A stretch of 64,000 nt of DNA from contig NZ_JAAEAH010000055.1 of the NCBI RefSeq assembly GCF_010998615.1, forward strand, positions 1 through 64,000. The letters run 5' to 3'. Below, piece after piece: positions 26,155 through 34,182 of the stretch (the stretch's first letter is position 1; each line of letters begins with the position of its first letter). Source of the DNA: Myxococcus sp. CA023. Its GTDB lineage: Bacteria; Myxococcota; Myxococcia; Myxococcales; Myxococcaceae. The position numbers were made by a program, and so were the translations under genes. The notes under the pieces were generated by a model. It was not told where the DNA came from and did not search any database. It saw nothing but the letters and a program-made list of their open reading frames with translations.

Positions 26155-27822
26155 GTGTCCGAAAACGGCAAGGGAAATGGAAGCGACACGCAGCTGGCTC
26201 CCCGGGAGCTGCGTCAGCGGTTGATGAGGCTGTCCCCGCGTCAGCGGGTGGACGCCCTCTTGGATGTCGCGGAGGCCCGCGCGCTGGTGCGCTCGATGCC
26301 CGCCGAGGACCTCTACGTCACCATCCAGGAGCTGGGGCTCGCGGATTCGACGGAGCTGGTGCAGCTCGCCTCACCCGGCCAGTTCCGCGCCTTCGTGGAC
26401 CTGGCCGGCTGGCGGCGGGATGCGCTGGACTCGCACGCCGTCCTCACCTGGCTGCGCGCCGCGCGGGGCGGGGTGGAGGACACGGGGGAGTTCCTGCGCA
26501 AGCTGCACACGCTGGACCTGGAAGTGCTCGAAATCCTCCTGCGCGAGTTCATCGAGGTGCACGACCTGGAAGAGAACCCGGACGTCAACCCGCCGGGCGT
26601 GACGATGGAGACCCCGGAGGGGCGTTACCTCGTCGAAATCAAGGTGGAGGGCGTGGAGATGTCCGCCGTCCGCTCGCTCCTCAACGACCTCATCGCGGAG
26701 AACCCCTTCGAGGCCGTGCGCCTGCTGGAGGCCGCGCGCTGGGAGATTCCCAGTGAGATGGAGGAGACGGCGTACCAGTTCCGCCGCGGCCGGCTCCAGG
26801 ACATGGGCTTCCCGTCGCTGGAGGAGGCGGTGTCCCTGTTCAGCCGTGTGGACGTGGTGCCCGCGCCCGTGTCCGCCGCGCGTCCAGGGCTGGCGCCCAC
26901 CACGGGCCATGTGGACTACCTGGAGGCGGCCTTCCGCGGCCTGACGATGGTGGAGGCGGTGAACGCGGAGGACGAACTGCGTGAGGTGGCCAGCGCCGCG
27001 CTGGTGGCGGACCTGGCGGACCCGGGGGATTTGGACGCCATCCGCCGCGCGAGCGAGACGGTGCGCGACTACCTGTCCCTGGCGCTCGAACACCTGACGG
27101 GCGCGGACCCGGAGCGCGCCACGGACGTGCTGCGCGACACGCCGCTGCGGCGCATCTTCCAGACGGGCTTTTCGCTCACGCTCCAGCTCAAGTTCCGCGC
27201 GGACCGGCTGGCCAAGGCGCCGGGCGCCCTGGTCGAGGGTGTGCTGATGGTGCTTCCGGAGGAAGCGGCCGCCATCTCCGCGCTGCGCCAGAAGCGGCCC
27301 CGGCGGGCGCTGCGCGTGGAAGGCGCGGAGCCGGTGCCGTTCCGCTCCCGGCGCGAGCTAGCCGCCTCCGAGGCGTTGCTGACCCGCGCGGAGGCCCAGG
27401 TGCAGGTGTTCCGCGGGGTGCTGGGCGGCACCGACGGCTCCGCGCGCGAGGTCCTGGCCCGCTTCGGCGTGCCCCTGGAGACGCTGGGCCTGGAGCGCCT
27501 CCTGGCCGCGGTGGTGGCCATGGCGGTGCTGGAGGAGCGCGCGGACGCGCGTCCGGTGCCGCTGGGGCGCGTGGTGGAGTTGGGGCAGCGCCTTTTCGAG
27601 GGCGCTCCGGAAGCGCCGCGCCTGCGCGCCTCCGCGGTCGAGCGTGCCCAGAAGGGCCTGGAGCCGGTGGTGGCGCCGGAGTCGCATGCGGAGCTGCGCC
27701 GTCTGGTGACGCTGACCCTGTCGCGGCTGTTGGAGGAACTGGGCACGCCCTGGCTCCAAGACGGGCGGCTGGAGCCGGTGGCCTCGGCGGTTCTTCCGAT
27801 GGAGAGCGGCCCCGTCCCGTAG
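26155..27822 (+). CDS. DUF6178 family protein
   Basis: 555 aa from a GTG at 26155. I recognise it as the DUF6178 family, seen mainly in myxobacteria and relatives, with no known function. The N-terminal part is helical and charged (LSPRQRVDALLDVAEARALV, then LVQLASPGQFRAFVDLAGWRRD), without a signal peptide or clear membrane helix. The rest is a predominantly helical cytoplasmic protein with many Arg/Glu pairs and a leucine-rich C-terminus. A 9-bp stem-loop after the stop may end the transcript. Placed between engB and the exoJ-like gene, which has its own promoter element. Confidence 0.75.
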   Translation: MSENGKGNGSDTQLAPRELRQRLMRLSPRQRVDALLDVAEARALVRSMPAEDLYVTIQELGLADSTELVQLASPGQFRAFVDLAGWRRDALDSHAVLTWLRAARGGVEDTGEFLRKLHTLDLEVLEILLREFIEVHDLEENPDVNPPGVTMETPEGRYLVEIKVEGVEMSAVRSLLNDLIAENPFEAVRLLEAARWEIPSEMEETAYQFRRGRLQDMGFPSLEEAVSLFSRVDVVPAPVSAARPGLAPTTGHVDYLEAAFRGLTMVEAVNAEDELREVASAALVADLADPGDLDAIRRASETVRDYLSLALEHLTGADPERATDVLRDTPLRRIFQTGFSLTLQLKFRADRLAKAPGALVEGVLMVLPEEAAAISALRQKRPRRALRVEGAEPVPFRSRRELAASEALLTRAEAQVQVFRGVLGGTDGSAREVLARFGVPLETLGLERLLAAVVAMAVLEERADARPVPLGRVVELGQRLFEGAPEAPRLRASAVERAQKGLEPVVAPESHAELRRLVTLTLSRLLEELGTPWLQDGRLEPVASAVLPMESGPVP

Positions 27823-27834
27823 GAATTTCAGTCC

Positions 27835-27869
27835 GGGGCGGCCCGCACGTCCGGCGAGGCCGCCCCGTT
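27835..27869 (+). terminator. Stem-loop after the DUF6178 gene
   Basis: Perfect 9-bp stem GGGGCGGCC (27835-27843) with GGCCGCCCC (27858-27866) around a 14-base loop, followed only by GTTCT. It has the position of a terminator, but the T-run is weak. Confidence 0.5.
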
Positions 27870-27903
27870 CTAGAAGATTCAGGGCTTTGCCCGACGGGGC
27901 CCC

Positions 27904-27919
27904 TGGCATGTCCTCTGCT
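27904..27919 (+). promoter_or_regulatory. Candidate sigma54 (-24/-12) promoter for exoJ-exoK
   Basis: The 16 bases match the sigma54 consensus TGGCACG-N4-TTGCW at 10 of 12 fixed positions: TGGCATG, four bases, then CTGCT. The invariant GG is at 27905-27906 and GC at 27917-27918, with the required spacing. The expected transcript start is near 27930, about 43 bases before the exoJ-like ATG. Sigma54 and NtrC-type activators are heavily used in myxobacterial development. Confidence 0.5.
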
Positions 27920-27972
27920 TTCGCCCAGGCACGCGTATTGGTGCGCGACGCAACTGCCGGGAGGTGGAGTGA

Positions 27973-29253
27973 ATGGTGCTGGGAGAGCAGGGGCAGCGCC
28001 GTGACGTGTGGGCCTTCTATGCGCTGACCGCTTTCGCGGCGGTCATGTACTCGGTACCGGGTGAGTGGATCCCGGCGCTCGCACCGCTGCGCCTCGCGTT
28101 GGTGACGTCGGGGCTGGCGGCGGGTCTCATGGTGATGCGCCGGCTGGGGCGGGCGGAGCCGCTGTACGTGGACGGCTCGCGCGGTCTTGCGCTGATCGCC
28201 TTCTCCATGCTGGCGGTGGTGTCCGTCGGCTGGTCCGTGAATCCGGAGGTGACGACCGCCACGGGCATCGAGCTGCTGAAGCTGACGGCCATCTACATCA
28301 CCTTCGTCAACGTCATCACCACCGGCCGCCGGCTGGCGGTGGTGTGCGGGGCCATGGTGCTGGCGTCGGTGGTGACGTCCATTGGCGCCATCAACTGGTA
28401 CCTGGTGGGCGAGGACCTGGTGGAAGGCTTCCGCGCGCGCTGGGTGGGCGTCTACGCGGACCCGAACCACATGGCCATGAACCTGGCGCTGGTGGTGCCG
28501 CTGGCGGTGGCCTTCGTGGCCCGTAAGGGCAGCGGCTGGCTGTGGCGTCTGGCGTGTTTGACGGCGGCCATCCTGGCGGTGGCGGCCATCGTCGTCTCGC
28601 ACTCGCGCGGCGGCTTCATCGGTCTTTCCGCGGCCATGGCGCTGTGGGCCATCCGCGAGAAGCGCCGCATCCAGGCCATTGTCGTGGGCTCGCTCTTCGT
28701 GATGGGCCTGCTCGTCTTCGCGCCGCAGAGCTTCTGGCAGCGCAACGAGACAGTGGCCGAGTTCCACGAGGATGCGTCCGCCATGGGCCGCGTCTACGCG
28801 TGGCAGGTGGCCAGCCGCATCAGCCTGGACAAGCCGCTGCTGGGCGTGGGGGCGGGCGGCTTCCGCTACGCGTGGCCCATGTACGCGCCCCCCGAGGCGC
28901 GCCGGGCGTATGTGGCCCACAACATCTTCCTGGATGTCATTGGCGAGCTGGGCTGGGTGGGCTTGCTGTTCTTCATGGTGTTCGCGGGTGGTGCCGCGGG
29001 CGGCGCCTTCGAGGCGTCGCGGGACAAGGAAGTGGGGTGGCTGGCGCGAGCCTTGTCCGCGTCGGTGGTGGGCTACCTCGTGTGTCACTTGTTCTCCGGC
29101 TACATCCTGGCCGCGCACTGCTACGTGCTCTTCGGCCTGGCTGCTGCGGCGCACCGGGTGGCGCGCGCGTCCGAGGCGGCGGACAGGCAACGGGTTCCGG
29201 CTCCGGGCGAGCCGGTGGTGGCGACGTGGGAGGGGTCCGGACATGCGGCGTGA
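27973..29253 (+). CDS. exoJ: O-antigen ligase/Wzy-type polysaccharide polymerase, ExoJ/WzyS-like
   Basis: 426 aa polytopic membrane protein, about 12 hydrophobic segments. It has the Wzy_C features: a conserved Arg motif after a helix (VVSHSRGGFIGLSA) and, near the end of the large periplasmic loop, GVGAGGFRYAWP followed by AHNIFLDVIGELGWVGLLFF. It should polymerise lipid-linked repeat units at the periplasmic face. In M. xanthus the spore-coat polysaccharide polymerase ExoJ/WzyS and glycosyltransferase ExoK are encoded as a pair away from the main exo operon. The neighbours here fit that locus from memory, so the symbol is used with moderate certainty. Start has GGGAGG upstream and a sigma54 element 54 bases before. 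Confidence 0.78.
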   Translation: MVLGEQGQRRDVWAFYALTAFAAVMYSVPGEWIPALAPLRLALVTSGLAAGLMVMRRLGRAEPLYVDGSRGLALIAFSMLAVVSVGWSVNPEVTTATGIELLKLTAIYITFVNVITTGRRLAVVCGAMVLASVVTSIGAINWYLVGEDLVEGFRARWVGVYADPNHMAMNLALVVPLAVAFVARKGSGWLWRLACLTAAILAVAAIVVSHSRGGFIGLSAAMALWAIREKRRIQAIVVGSLFVMGLLVFAPQSFWQRNETVAEFHEDASAMGRVYAWQVASRISLDKPLLGVGAGGFRYAWPMYAPPEARRAYVAHNIFLDVIGELGWVGLLFFMVFAGGAAGGAFEASRDKEVGWLARALSASVVGYLVCHLFSGYILAAHCYVLFGLAAAAHRVARASEAADRQRVPAPGEPVVATWEGSGHAA

Positions 29254-29263
29254 GGAGGCGCGG

Positions 29264-30397
29264 ATGGGGCAGGAGCCCCTCCGTCTGGTCCAGTTCACCC
29301 GGTCTTTCCACATTGGAGGGACCGAGGTTCAGGTGCTGGAGCTGTTGCGGGGACTGCCCGCCAGCTACCGGTTGCAGGTGTCCGTGCTGGATGATTCGGG
29401 GCCGCTGATTGGCGCGGTGTGGAAGCTGGGCCACGCGCCCGCGGCCTTCCCGCTCAAGGGCTCCGTGGTGCAGCCGAACACGGCGTATCAGGTGTACCGC
29501 ATGGCACGCTGGCTCAAGGCGAACCGCGTGGAGCTGGTGCACGTGCATGACTTCTACTCCACGATGGTGGCCGTGCCGGCGGCGAAGCTCGCGGGTACGA
29601 AGGTCATCGTGGGCCGGTTGGACCTGGCGCACTGGCAGGGGCGGGCGCGGCGCGCGGTGCAGTCGCGGCTGTGCGGCATGGCGGACCATGTGATTGGCAA
29701 CGCGGAGGCCATCCGCCACCAGCTCATCACCGAGGAGGGCCTGCTGGCCTCGCGCGTGTCCGTCATCCACAACGGCCTGGACTTGCCGCGCTTCGAGTCC
29801 CGCAGGCGCGAAGGGCTGCGCGGGCCGCTCCCCGACACGGGGGCCGCGCCGGTGGTGGTCCACGTGGCCAACATGAATCATCCGGTGAAGCGGCAGGAGG
29901 ACCTGCTGCTCGCGCTGGCCCAGCTGCGCCATGCCGGTAGCACGCTGCACGCCTTCCTGGTGGGAGACGGTCCGCGCCGGCCGGGCCTGGAGAAGCTGGC
30001 CGGTGAGCTGGGTGTGTCCGATACCGTGCACTTCCTACGGCACCGCACGGACGTGCCCGCCATCTACGCCAGGGCGACCTTCGGCGTCCTCTGCTCCAAC
30101 GCGGAGGGCATGTCCAACGCGGTGATGGAGGGCATGGCCGCAGGGCTTCCCATGGTGGTGACGCGCGTGGGTGGCAACACCGACCTGGTTCGCGATGGCG
30201 AACGCGGCCTCGTGGTGGACCCCGAGCGTCCCGCTCAGTTGGCCCAGGCCTTCCGTCAGCTTCTCGCGAATCCCGAGAAGGCGAGAAGCATGGGGCATAC
30301 GGCGCGGGACTTCGTGGCGCGCGAGCTCTCCCTGGAGAAGATGGTCCGGCGCCATGACGCGCTGTATCAGCGGATTGCCCGGGGCGCGGACGCCTGA
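29264..30397 (+). CDS. exoK: GT4-type glycosyltransferase, ExoK-like
   Basis: 377 aa, GT-B fold family 4. N-terminal acceptor domain: FHIGGTEVQVLELLRGLP, then ELVHVHDFYSTMVAVPAAKL. C-terminal donor domain: IHNGLDLPRF, NMNHPVKRQEDLLLALAQL, LVGDGPRRPGLEKL, and the E-x7-E motif in NAEGMSNAVMEGMAAGLP. The start at 29264 has GAGGAGG five bases upstream; an ATG at 29243 would overlap exoJ by 11 bases. It should add a sugar to the repeat unit that the ExoJ-like protein polymerises. Identity as ExoK rests on pairing with exoJ. Confidence 0.75.
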   Translation: MGQEPLRLVQFTRSFHIGGTEVQVLELLRGLPASYRLQVSVLDDSGPLIGAVWKLGHAPAAFPLKGSVVQPNTAYQVYRMARWLKANRVELVHVHDFYSTMVAVPAAKLAGTKVIVGRLDLAHWQGRARRAVQSRLCGMADHVIGNAEAIRHQLITEEGLLASRVSVIHNGLDLPRFESRRREGLRGPLPDTGAAPVVVHVANMNHPVKRQEDLLLALAQLRHAGSTLHAFLVGDGPRRPGLEKLAGELGVSDTVHFLRHRTDVPAIYARATFGVLCSNAEGMSNAVMEGMAAGLPMVVTRVGGNTDLVRDGERGLVVDPERPAQLAQAFRQLLANPEKARSMGHTARDFVARELSLEKMVRRHDALYQRIARGADA

Positions 30398-30498
30398 GGC
30401 ATGTCAGAGCGGTGTGGATACTGCGTCTCCACCGGGCGCAATGAGGGCGGGGCCGGGGCGTAGGGAAGGGTGTATCCCACCCCTTCCGGAGCCCGCAC

Positions 30499-31185
30499 AT
30501 GGTCCTGCCCTTGCTGCTCATCCTCGCCGCCGCGCCGTCCACCCAGACGTGGACGTTCAACACGGACGGTACGCCTGAAGTTCACATCGGCAATGTTGAT
30601 GGCGCGGTGCGCGTAGATGCGGTAGACGGGAATGACGTGGTAATCACGGTTGTTTGGGAAGGCGCGGAGAGTTCCCGGAACGAAGTGGGCGTGGAAGTCG
30701 TCCAAGAAAAGGGTGTCATCCGGGCGCGGGTTTGTTGCGGTCCGTGTGAACAAGAAACGCGGTCCTGCCGTCGGAGCGGGCCCGCGGTGAGATTCACTGC
30801 GAAGGTGCCACGGCGGGCGCGTTTGGATTTGGCGACGGTGGGCGGTCCGGTGACGGTGGCGGGCGTGACGGGGCGGCAGTCGCTGGCGACAGTCAATGGC
30901 CGTGTGGAAGTGAACGGTTCGGAGGAGCGGTTGGATGTCAGCACGGTGAACGGCACCGTGGCATTGGCACCGCGGAAGGTCGTGGCTACTTCTGTGTCCT
31001 CGGTGGGCGGGGATGTCCGGCTGAAGCCGCCGGCCCAGGCGGATGTGAGATTGGAATTCAATACTGTCGGTGGTCGTTTCAACGACAGTCCCGCGAGGTT
31101 GGGCGGCCGCGAGCAGACGTATGGCTCTGGCACCCATGCGGTGGATGTCAGCACGGTCGGCGGCTCGCTCACCGTGCAGCAATAG
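30499..31185 (+). CDS. Secreted DUF4097-like adhesin/beta-helix protein
   Basis: 228 aa with a short signal peptide (MVLPLLLILAAAPS). It contains repeating short strands of the DUF4097/putative adhesin type: NVDGAVRVDAVDGNDVVI, LATVGGPVTVAG, LATVNGRVEVNGS, VSTVNGTVAL, SVGGDVRL, NTVGGRFND and VSTVGGSLTVQQ, a pattern that should build a beta-solenoid. One unusual cysteine cluster, VCCGPCEQETRSC, interrupts the repeats. Codon use is visibly less GC-rich than the neighbours. It lies about 100 bases after exoK and is closed by a strong terminator. A link to the polysaccharide genes is possible but unproved. Confidence 0.72.
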   Translation: MVLPLLLILAAAPSTQTWTFNTDGTPEVHIGNVDGAVRVDAVDGNDVVITVVWEGAESSRNEVGVEVVQEKGVIRARVCCGPCEQETRSCRRSGPAVRFTAKVPRRARLDLATVGGPVTVAGVTGRQSLATVNGRVEVNGSEERLDVSTVNGTVALAPRKVVATSVSSVGGDVRLKPPAQADVRLEFNTVGGRFNDSPARLGGREQTYGSGTHAVDVSTVGGSLTVQQ

Positions 31186-31216
31186 CTTTCGAGGCCCGTC
31201 AAGCACTGGGCCCGGG

Positions 31217-31262
31217 GCGCTCGCCGGTGAAACTCCAAGGCGCCGGCGAGCGCTCATTTTTT
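31217..31262 (+). terminator. Strong rho-independent terminator
   Basis: Perfect 11-bp stem GCGCTCGCCGG (31217-31227) with CCGGCGAGCGC (31243-31253), a 15-base loop, then TCA and six T (31257-31262). It ends the transcript of the DUF4097-like gene and lies in front of the convergent pyrD end. Confidence 0.85.
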
Positions 31263-31284
31263 GTCCGCGAATTGATGCGATGCG

Positions 31285-32376
31285 TCAGTTGGATGCGCCC
31301 GGCTTCCGGTGCTCGGCGCCGATGACGTCGCGGACCTGCTTGTAGCCGTCGCGGGCGAGCAGGGTGGCCAGGGCGGGGAGGATGTTTCCCACCATGCCCG
31401 GGCCCTCGTAGATGAAGCCCGTGTACACCTGCACCACCGACGCGCCCGCGCGCAGCTTTTCGTAGACGTCCTGGGCGGTGAAGACGCCCCCCACGCCGAT
31501 GATGGGCAGCGCGCCCCCGCTGCGCAGCCAGGCGCGGCGGATGACGGCGTTGGCGGGCTCACGGACGGGCGCGCCGGACAGGCCGCCGGCCTCCTTCGCC
31601 AGGGGATGCTCGAAGGGCCGGGCCACGGTGGTGTTGGTGGCGATGAGGCCGGCGAGCTTCTGGGCCCGCGCGACATCCACCACCTCGTCCACGGCCTCGG
31701 GGGACAGATCCGGGGCAATCTTGAGGAACAGCGGCTTGCCCGGGGCCACGGTGGCCAGGCGCTCCTGCACCGCCCCCAGGAGCTGTCCCAGCTGCTCGGG
31801 CTCCTGGAGCTTGCGCAGGCCCGGCGTGTTGGGGGACGAGGCGTTGACCACCACGTAGTCGCCCAGGGGCGCCAGCGCGTCCACGCAGGCCACGTAGTCA
31901 TCCACCGCCTGCTCCAGCGGCGTGTCCTTGTTCTTGCCGATGTTCACCCCCAGCGGGCCCGGACGCCACGTCTGCATTCTCAGCCGCGCGGCGGCCTGGG
32001 TCGCGCCGTGGTTGTTGAAGCCCATGCGGTTGATGACCGCGCGGTGCTCCGGCAGGCGGAACAGGCGAGGGCTGGGGTTGCCGGGCTGGGGCCTTGGCGT
32101 GAGGGTGCCAATCTCCACCGCGGAGAAGCCGCAGGCGAAGAGGCCGTCCACCGCCTCCGCGTCCTTGTCCAGGCCGGCGGCCAGCGCCACGGGGTGGGCG
32201 AAGCGCAGGCCGGCCACCTCGACGGCCAGGCCGGGCGGGGCGCCCTCCAGGGCCTTCTCGCGCAGGGACTCGCACAAGTCCCGTGAGCGGCCCAGGTAGT
32301 GGAGCCCCGCCATGCCGAGCCGGTGCGCGCGCTCCGCGGAGAGCTGGAAGAGGAGCGAGCGGGTGAGTCCGTACAT
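31285..32376 (-). CDS. pyrD: Dihydroorotate dehydrogenase, class 2
   Basis: 363 aa membrane-associated FMN enzyme that oxidises dihydroorotate with quinone in pyrimidine synthesis. The N-terminal amphipathic helix region (FQLSAERAHRLGMAGL) marks class 2. FMN and substrate motifs: GFSAVEIGTLTPRPQPGNP, NRMGFNNHGA, VNASSPNTPGLRKLQ (the Ser that acts as base in class 2), KIAPDLS, and ASVVQVYTGFIYEGPG. The ATG at 32376 is 8 bases after the stop of the upstream deaminase-family gene, so the two probably share a transcript. An in-frame TTG at 32388 is less likely. Confidence 0.93.
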   Translation of the reverse strand: MYGLTRSLLFQLSAERAHRLGMAGLHYLGRSRDLCESLREKALEGAPPGLAVEVAGLRFAHPVALAAGLDKDAEAVDGLFACGFSAVEIGTLTPRPQPGNPSPRLFRLPEHRAVINRMGFNNHGATQAAARLRMQTWRPGPLGVNIGKNKDTPLEQAVDDYVACVDALAPLGDYVVVNASSPNTPGLRKLQEPEQLGQLLGAVQERLATVAPGKPLFLKIAPDLSPEAVDEVVDVARAQKLAGLIATNTTVARPFEHPLAKEAGGLSGAPVREPANAVIRRAWLRSGGALPIIGVGGVFTAQDVYEKLRAGASVVQVYTGFIYEGPGMVGNILPALATLLARDGYKQVRDVIGAEHRKPGASN

Positions 32377-32384
32377 GGCGTGGC

Positions 32385-33380
32385 TCAAGCAGGGATGAAC
32401 GAGGCCTCACGGGCCCAGGCGAGCGTCTGATCCACCTGCTCGGGCGTGAGGATGCCGTTCTGTTCGATGATGTCGATCTCCCGCCGCATGTCCGTCTCCA
32501 GCAGGTAGGGGCCGTCGGTGTTGATGGTGAACTTCACCTTGCGGTCCCAGAAGGTGCGGACGATGTGGCGCAGCTCCTCCACGCCCTCCACGGCCTTGGT
32601 GTGCAGGTTGGACGTGGGGCACAGCTCCAGGACGATGTCGCGCTCGCGCAGCACCTTCATCGCGTGCTCGTCGTAGGCGGCGCGGATGCCGTGGCCGATG
32701 CGGTGCGGCTGGAGCTTCTCCACCACGGCCATGACACCCTCGGCGCCGGTGCCGCGCGTCTCGCCGGTGTGCACCGTGCACTTGAGCCCGGCGCGGCGCG
32801 CCCGCGAGAAGAGCTCTTCGTACTGGGTGACGACCTCCGGCTTCAGCTCCATGGCGTTCGTCTCCGTGCCGGCCAGGTCGATGCCGTACACGCCTCGCGT
32901 GCGGTACTTGATGGCCTTGTCCACGATGATGCTGTTGAGCCGGTGGTCGAACTCGCGGGCCAGGCAGAAGATGAGGCCCATCTTCACGCCGTACTCCAGC
33001 ACCGCGCGGTCCATGCCGCGCAGCGCGGCGTGGATGATGTGGTCCAGGTCCAGCTCGGAGTTCAGGTTGCGCTTCATCGGGTTGAAGCGCAGCTCCATCT
33101 GCGTCACGCGGCTGCCGCGGTACTCCTTGCCGATGACCTCGTAGACGGAGCGCTCAATCGCGCTGGGGGACGACTGGATCTTCTCCGTCCAGGTGTGGAG
33201 GATTTTCAGGTAGTCGTCCAGGCTTCCCACCTTGCCCGGACGGGAGGTGATGAGCTCCACGAAGTCGAAGTAGTTCTTCACCGGGAGCTTGAAGCCCTGC
33301 TGGTGGGCGATGGACCAGAGGATGTGGGGCGCCACAGCGCCACCCACGTGGATATGCAGGTCGATCAGATCGCGTGCCAT
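32385..33380 (-). CDS. Adenosine-deaminase-family amidohydrolase with altered substrate site
   Basis: 331 aa TIM-barrel deaminase. Zinc ligands and general acid are present: HIH in DLHIHVGG, the His and Glu of VHTGE, HRIGHGI, and Asp in INTDGP. Two residues fixed in true adenosine deaminase are not: the Asp that holds the ribose 5'-OH (HxHLDG) is Gly (HIHVGG), and the second Asp of TDDP, which contacts the purine ring, is Gly (TDGP). ELCPTSN is kept. The substrate may therefore differ from adenosine (modified or phosphorylated nucleoside, for example). The ATG at 33380 is used. It sits directly upstream of pyrD, consistent with nucleotide metabolism or salvage. Confidence 0.8.
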   Translation of the reverse strand: MARDLIDLHIHVGGAVAPHILWSIAHQQGFKLPVKNYFDFVELITSRPGKVGSLDDYLKILHTWTEKIQSSPSAIERSVYEVIGKEYRGSRVTQMELRFNPMKRNLNSELDLDHIIHAALRGMDRAVLEYGVKMGLIFCLAREFDHRLNSIIVDKAIKYRTRGVYGIDLAGTETNAMELKPEVVTQYEELFSRARRAGLKCTVHTGETRGTGAEGVMAVVEKLQPHRIGHGIRAAYDEHAMKVLRERDIVLELCPTSNLHTKAVEGVEELRHIVRTFWDRKVKFTINTDGPYLLETDMRREIDIIEQNGILTPEQVDQTLAWAREASFIPA

Positions 33381-33417
33381 GGCGGCATGTATGCACAGTG
33401 CCGGGCTCGCGTAAAGA

Positions 33418-34131
33418 CTACCGCCGGAGCAGCACGTACACCGCGCCGGTGCCTCCGTCCTGAGGCCGTGCGGTAGCGAACGCCAGCACCATCCGGCCAA
33501 TCCGCTTCTCGGACAGCCATCCCTTGAGCCGCTCCTTCAGCACGGGAATCTGGTCCTTGGAGTTCAAACCGCGACCGTGCACGACGAGCACGCAGCGCTT
33601 CTTCGCGCGGCGGCTGTCACCCAGGAAACGCTCCAGCGCGTCGCGCGCCTCGTTCTGCGTCTTCCCGTGCAGGTCCAGCTGTCCCTGGATGGCGAAGTCG
33701 CCCCGGCGCAGCGCGCGCAGCAGGTTCCGGTCGATGCCGGGGCCCGCGCCTTCGATGCACTCATCCGTGCCGGTGAAGTCGAAGTCGCCCTGGCCGGCGA
33801 CCAGCTCGGAGAGCTGCGCGAGCGCCTCCGCGTTTTCATCGATGATGGCCGGCAGGCGCGGGTTGGGCGCGGGCGCTTCGCCCCGGTTGGTGAGCTGCTG
33901 CACGCCGTCCATGGCGGAGAAGAAGAGGGAGGCATCGTCCTCCTCGCGGACCTTGGGCGCCTTCGTGGCCCGGGGCGGGGGCGCCGCGACCTTGCGCTTC
34001 ACGACCTCCGCCGCGGCCTTCTCCTGCGCCTCCTTCTTCTCCTGCTCCTTCATCACCTGGATGGCGGACTTGAAGGGGTTGTTGCTGAAAGCCGCTTCCT
34101 TCTTCTTGGGGCCGTTGCGCTGCTGACTCAT
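33418..34131 (-). CDS. Smr-domain protein
   Basis: 237 aa. The C-terminal 90 residues are an Smr (MutS2-related) domain: QLDLHGKTQNEARDALERFL, CVLVVHGRGLNS and AFATARPQDGGTGAVYVLLRR. LDxH and HGxG are the catalytic/nucleic-acid motifs of Smr nucleases. The N-terminal half is charged, with a Lys/Glu helical stretch (VMKEQEKKEAQEKAAAEVVKRK) and no known domain. Stand-alone Smr proteins cut DNA or, as shown for SmrB, mRNA on collided ribosomes. Which applies here is unknown. Confidence 0.87.
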   Translation of the reverse strand: MSQQRNGPKKKEAAFSNNPFKSAIQVMKEQEKKEAQEKAAAEVVKRKVAAPPPRATKAPKVREEDDASLFFSAMDGVQQLTNRGEAPAPNPRLPAIIDENAEALAQLSELVAGQGDFDFTGTDECIEGAGPGIDRNLLRALRRGDFAIQGQLDLHGKTQNEARDALERFLGDSRRAKKRCVLVVHGRGLNSKDQIPVLKERLKGWLSEKRIGRMVLAFATARPQDGGTGAVYVLLRR

Positions 34132-34182
34132 GGCGGAAAGTGCGTCCTCGTCGTGGGCGACTGTGAGGGATGTAACCCGGCG

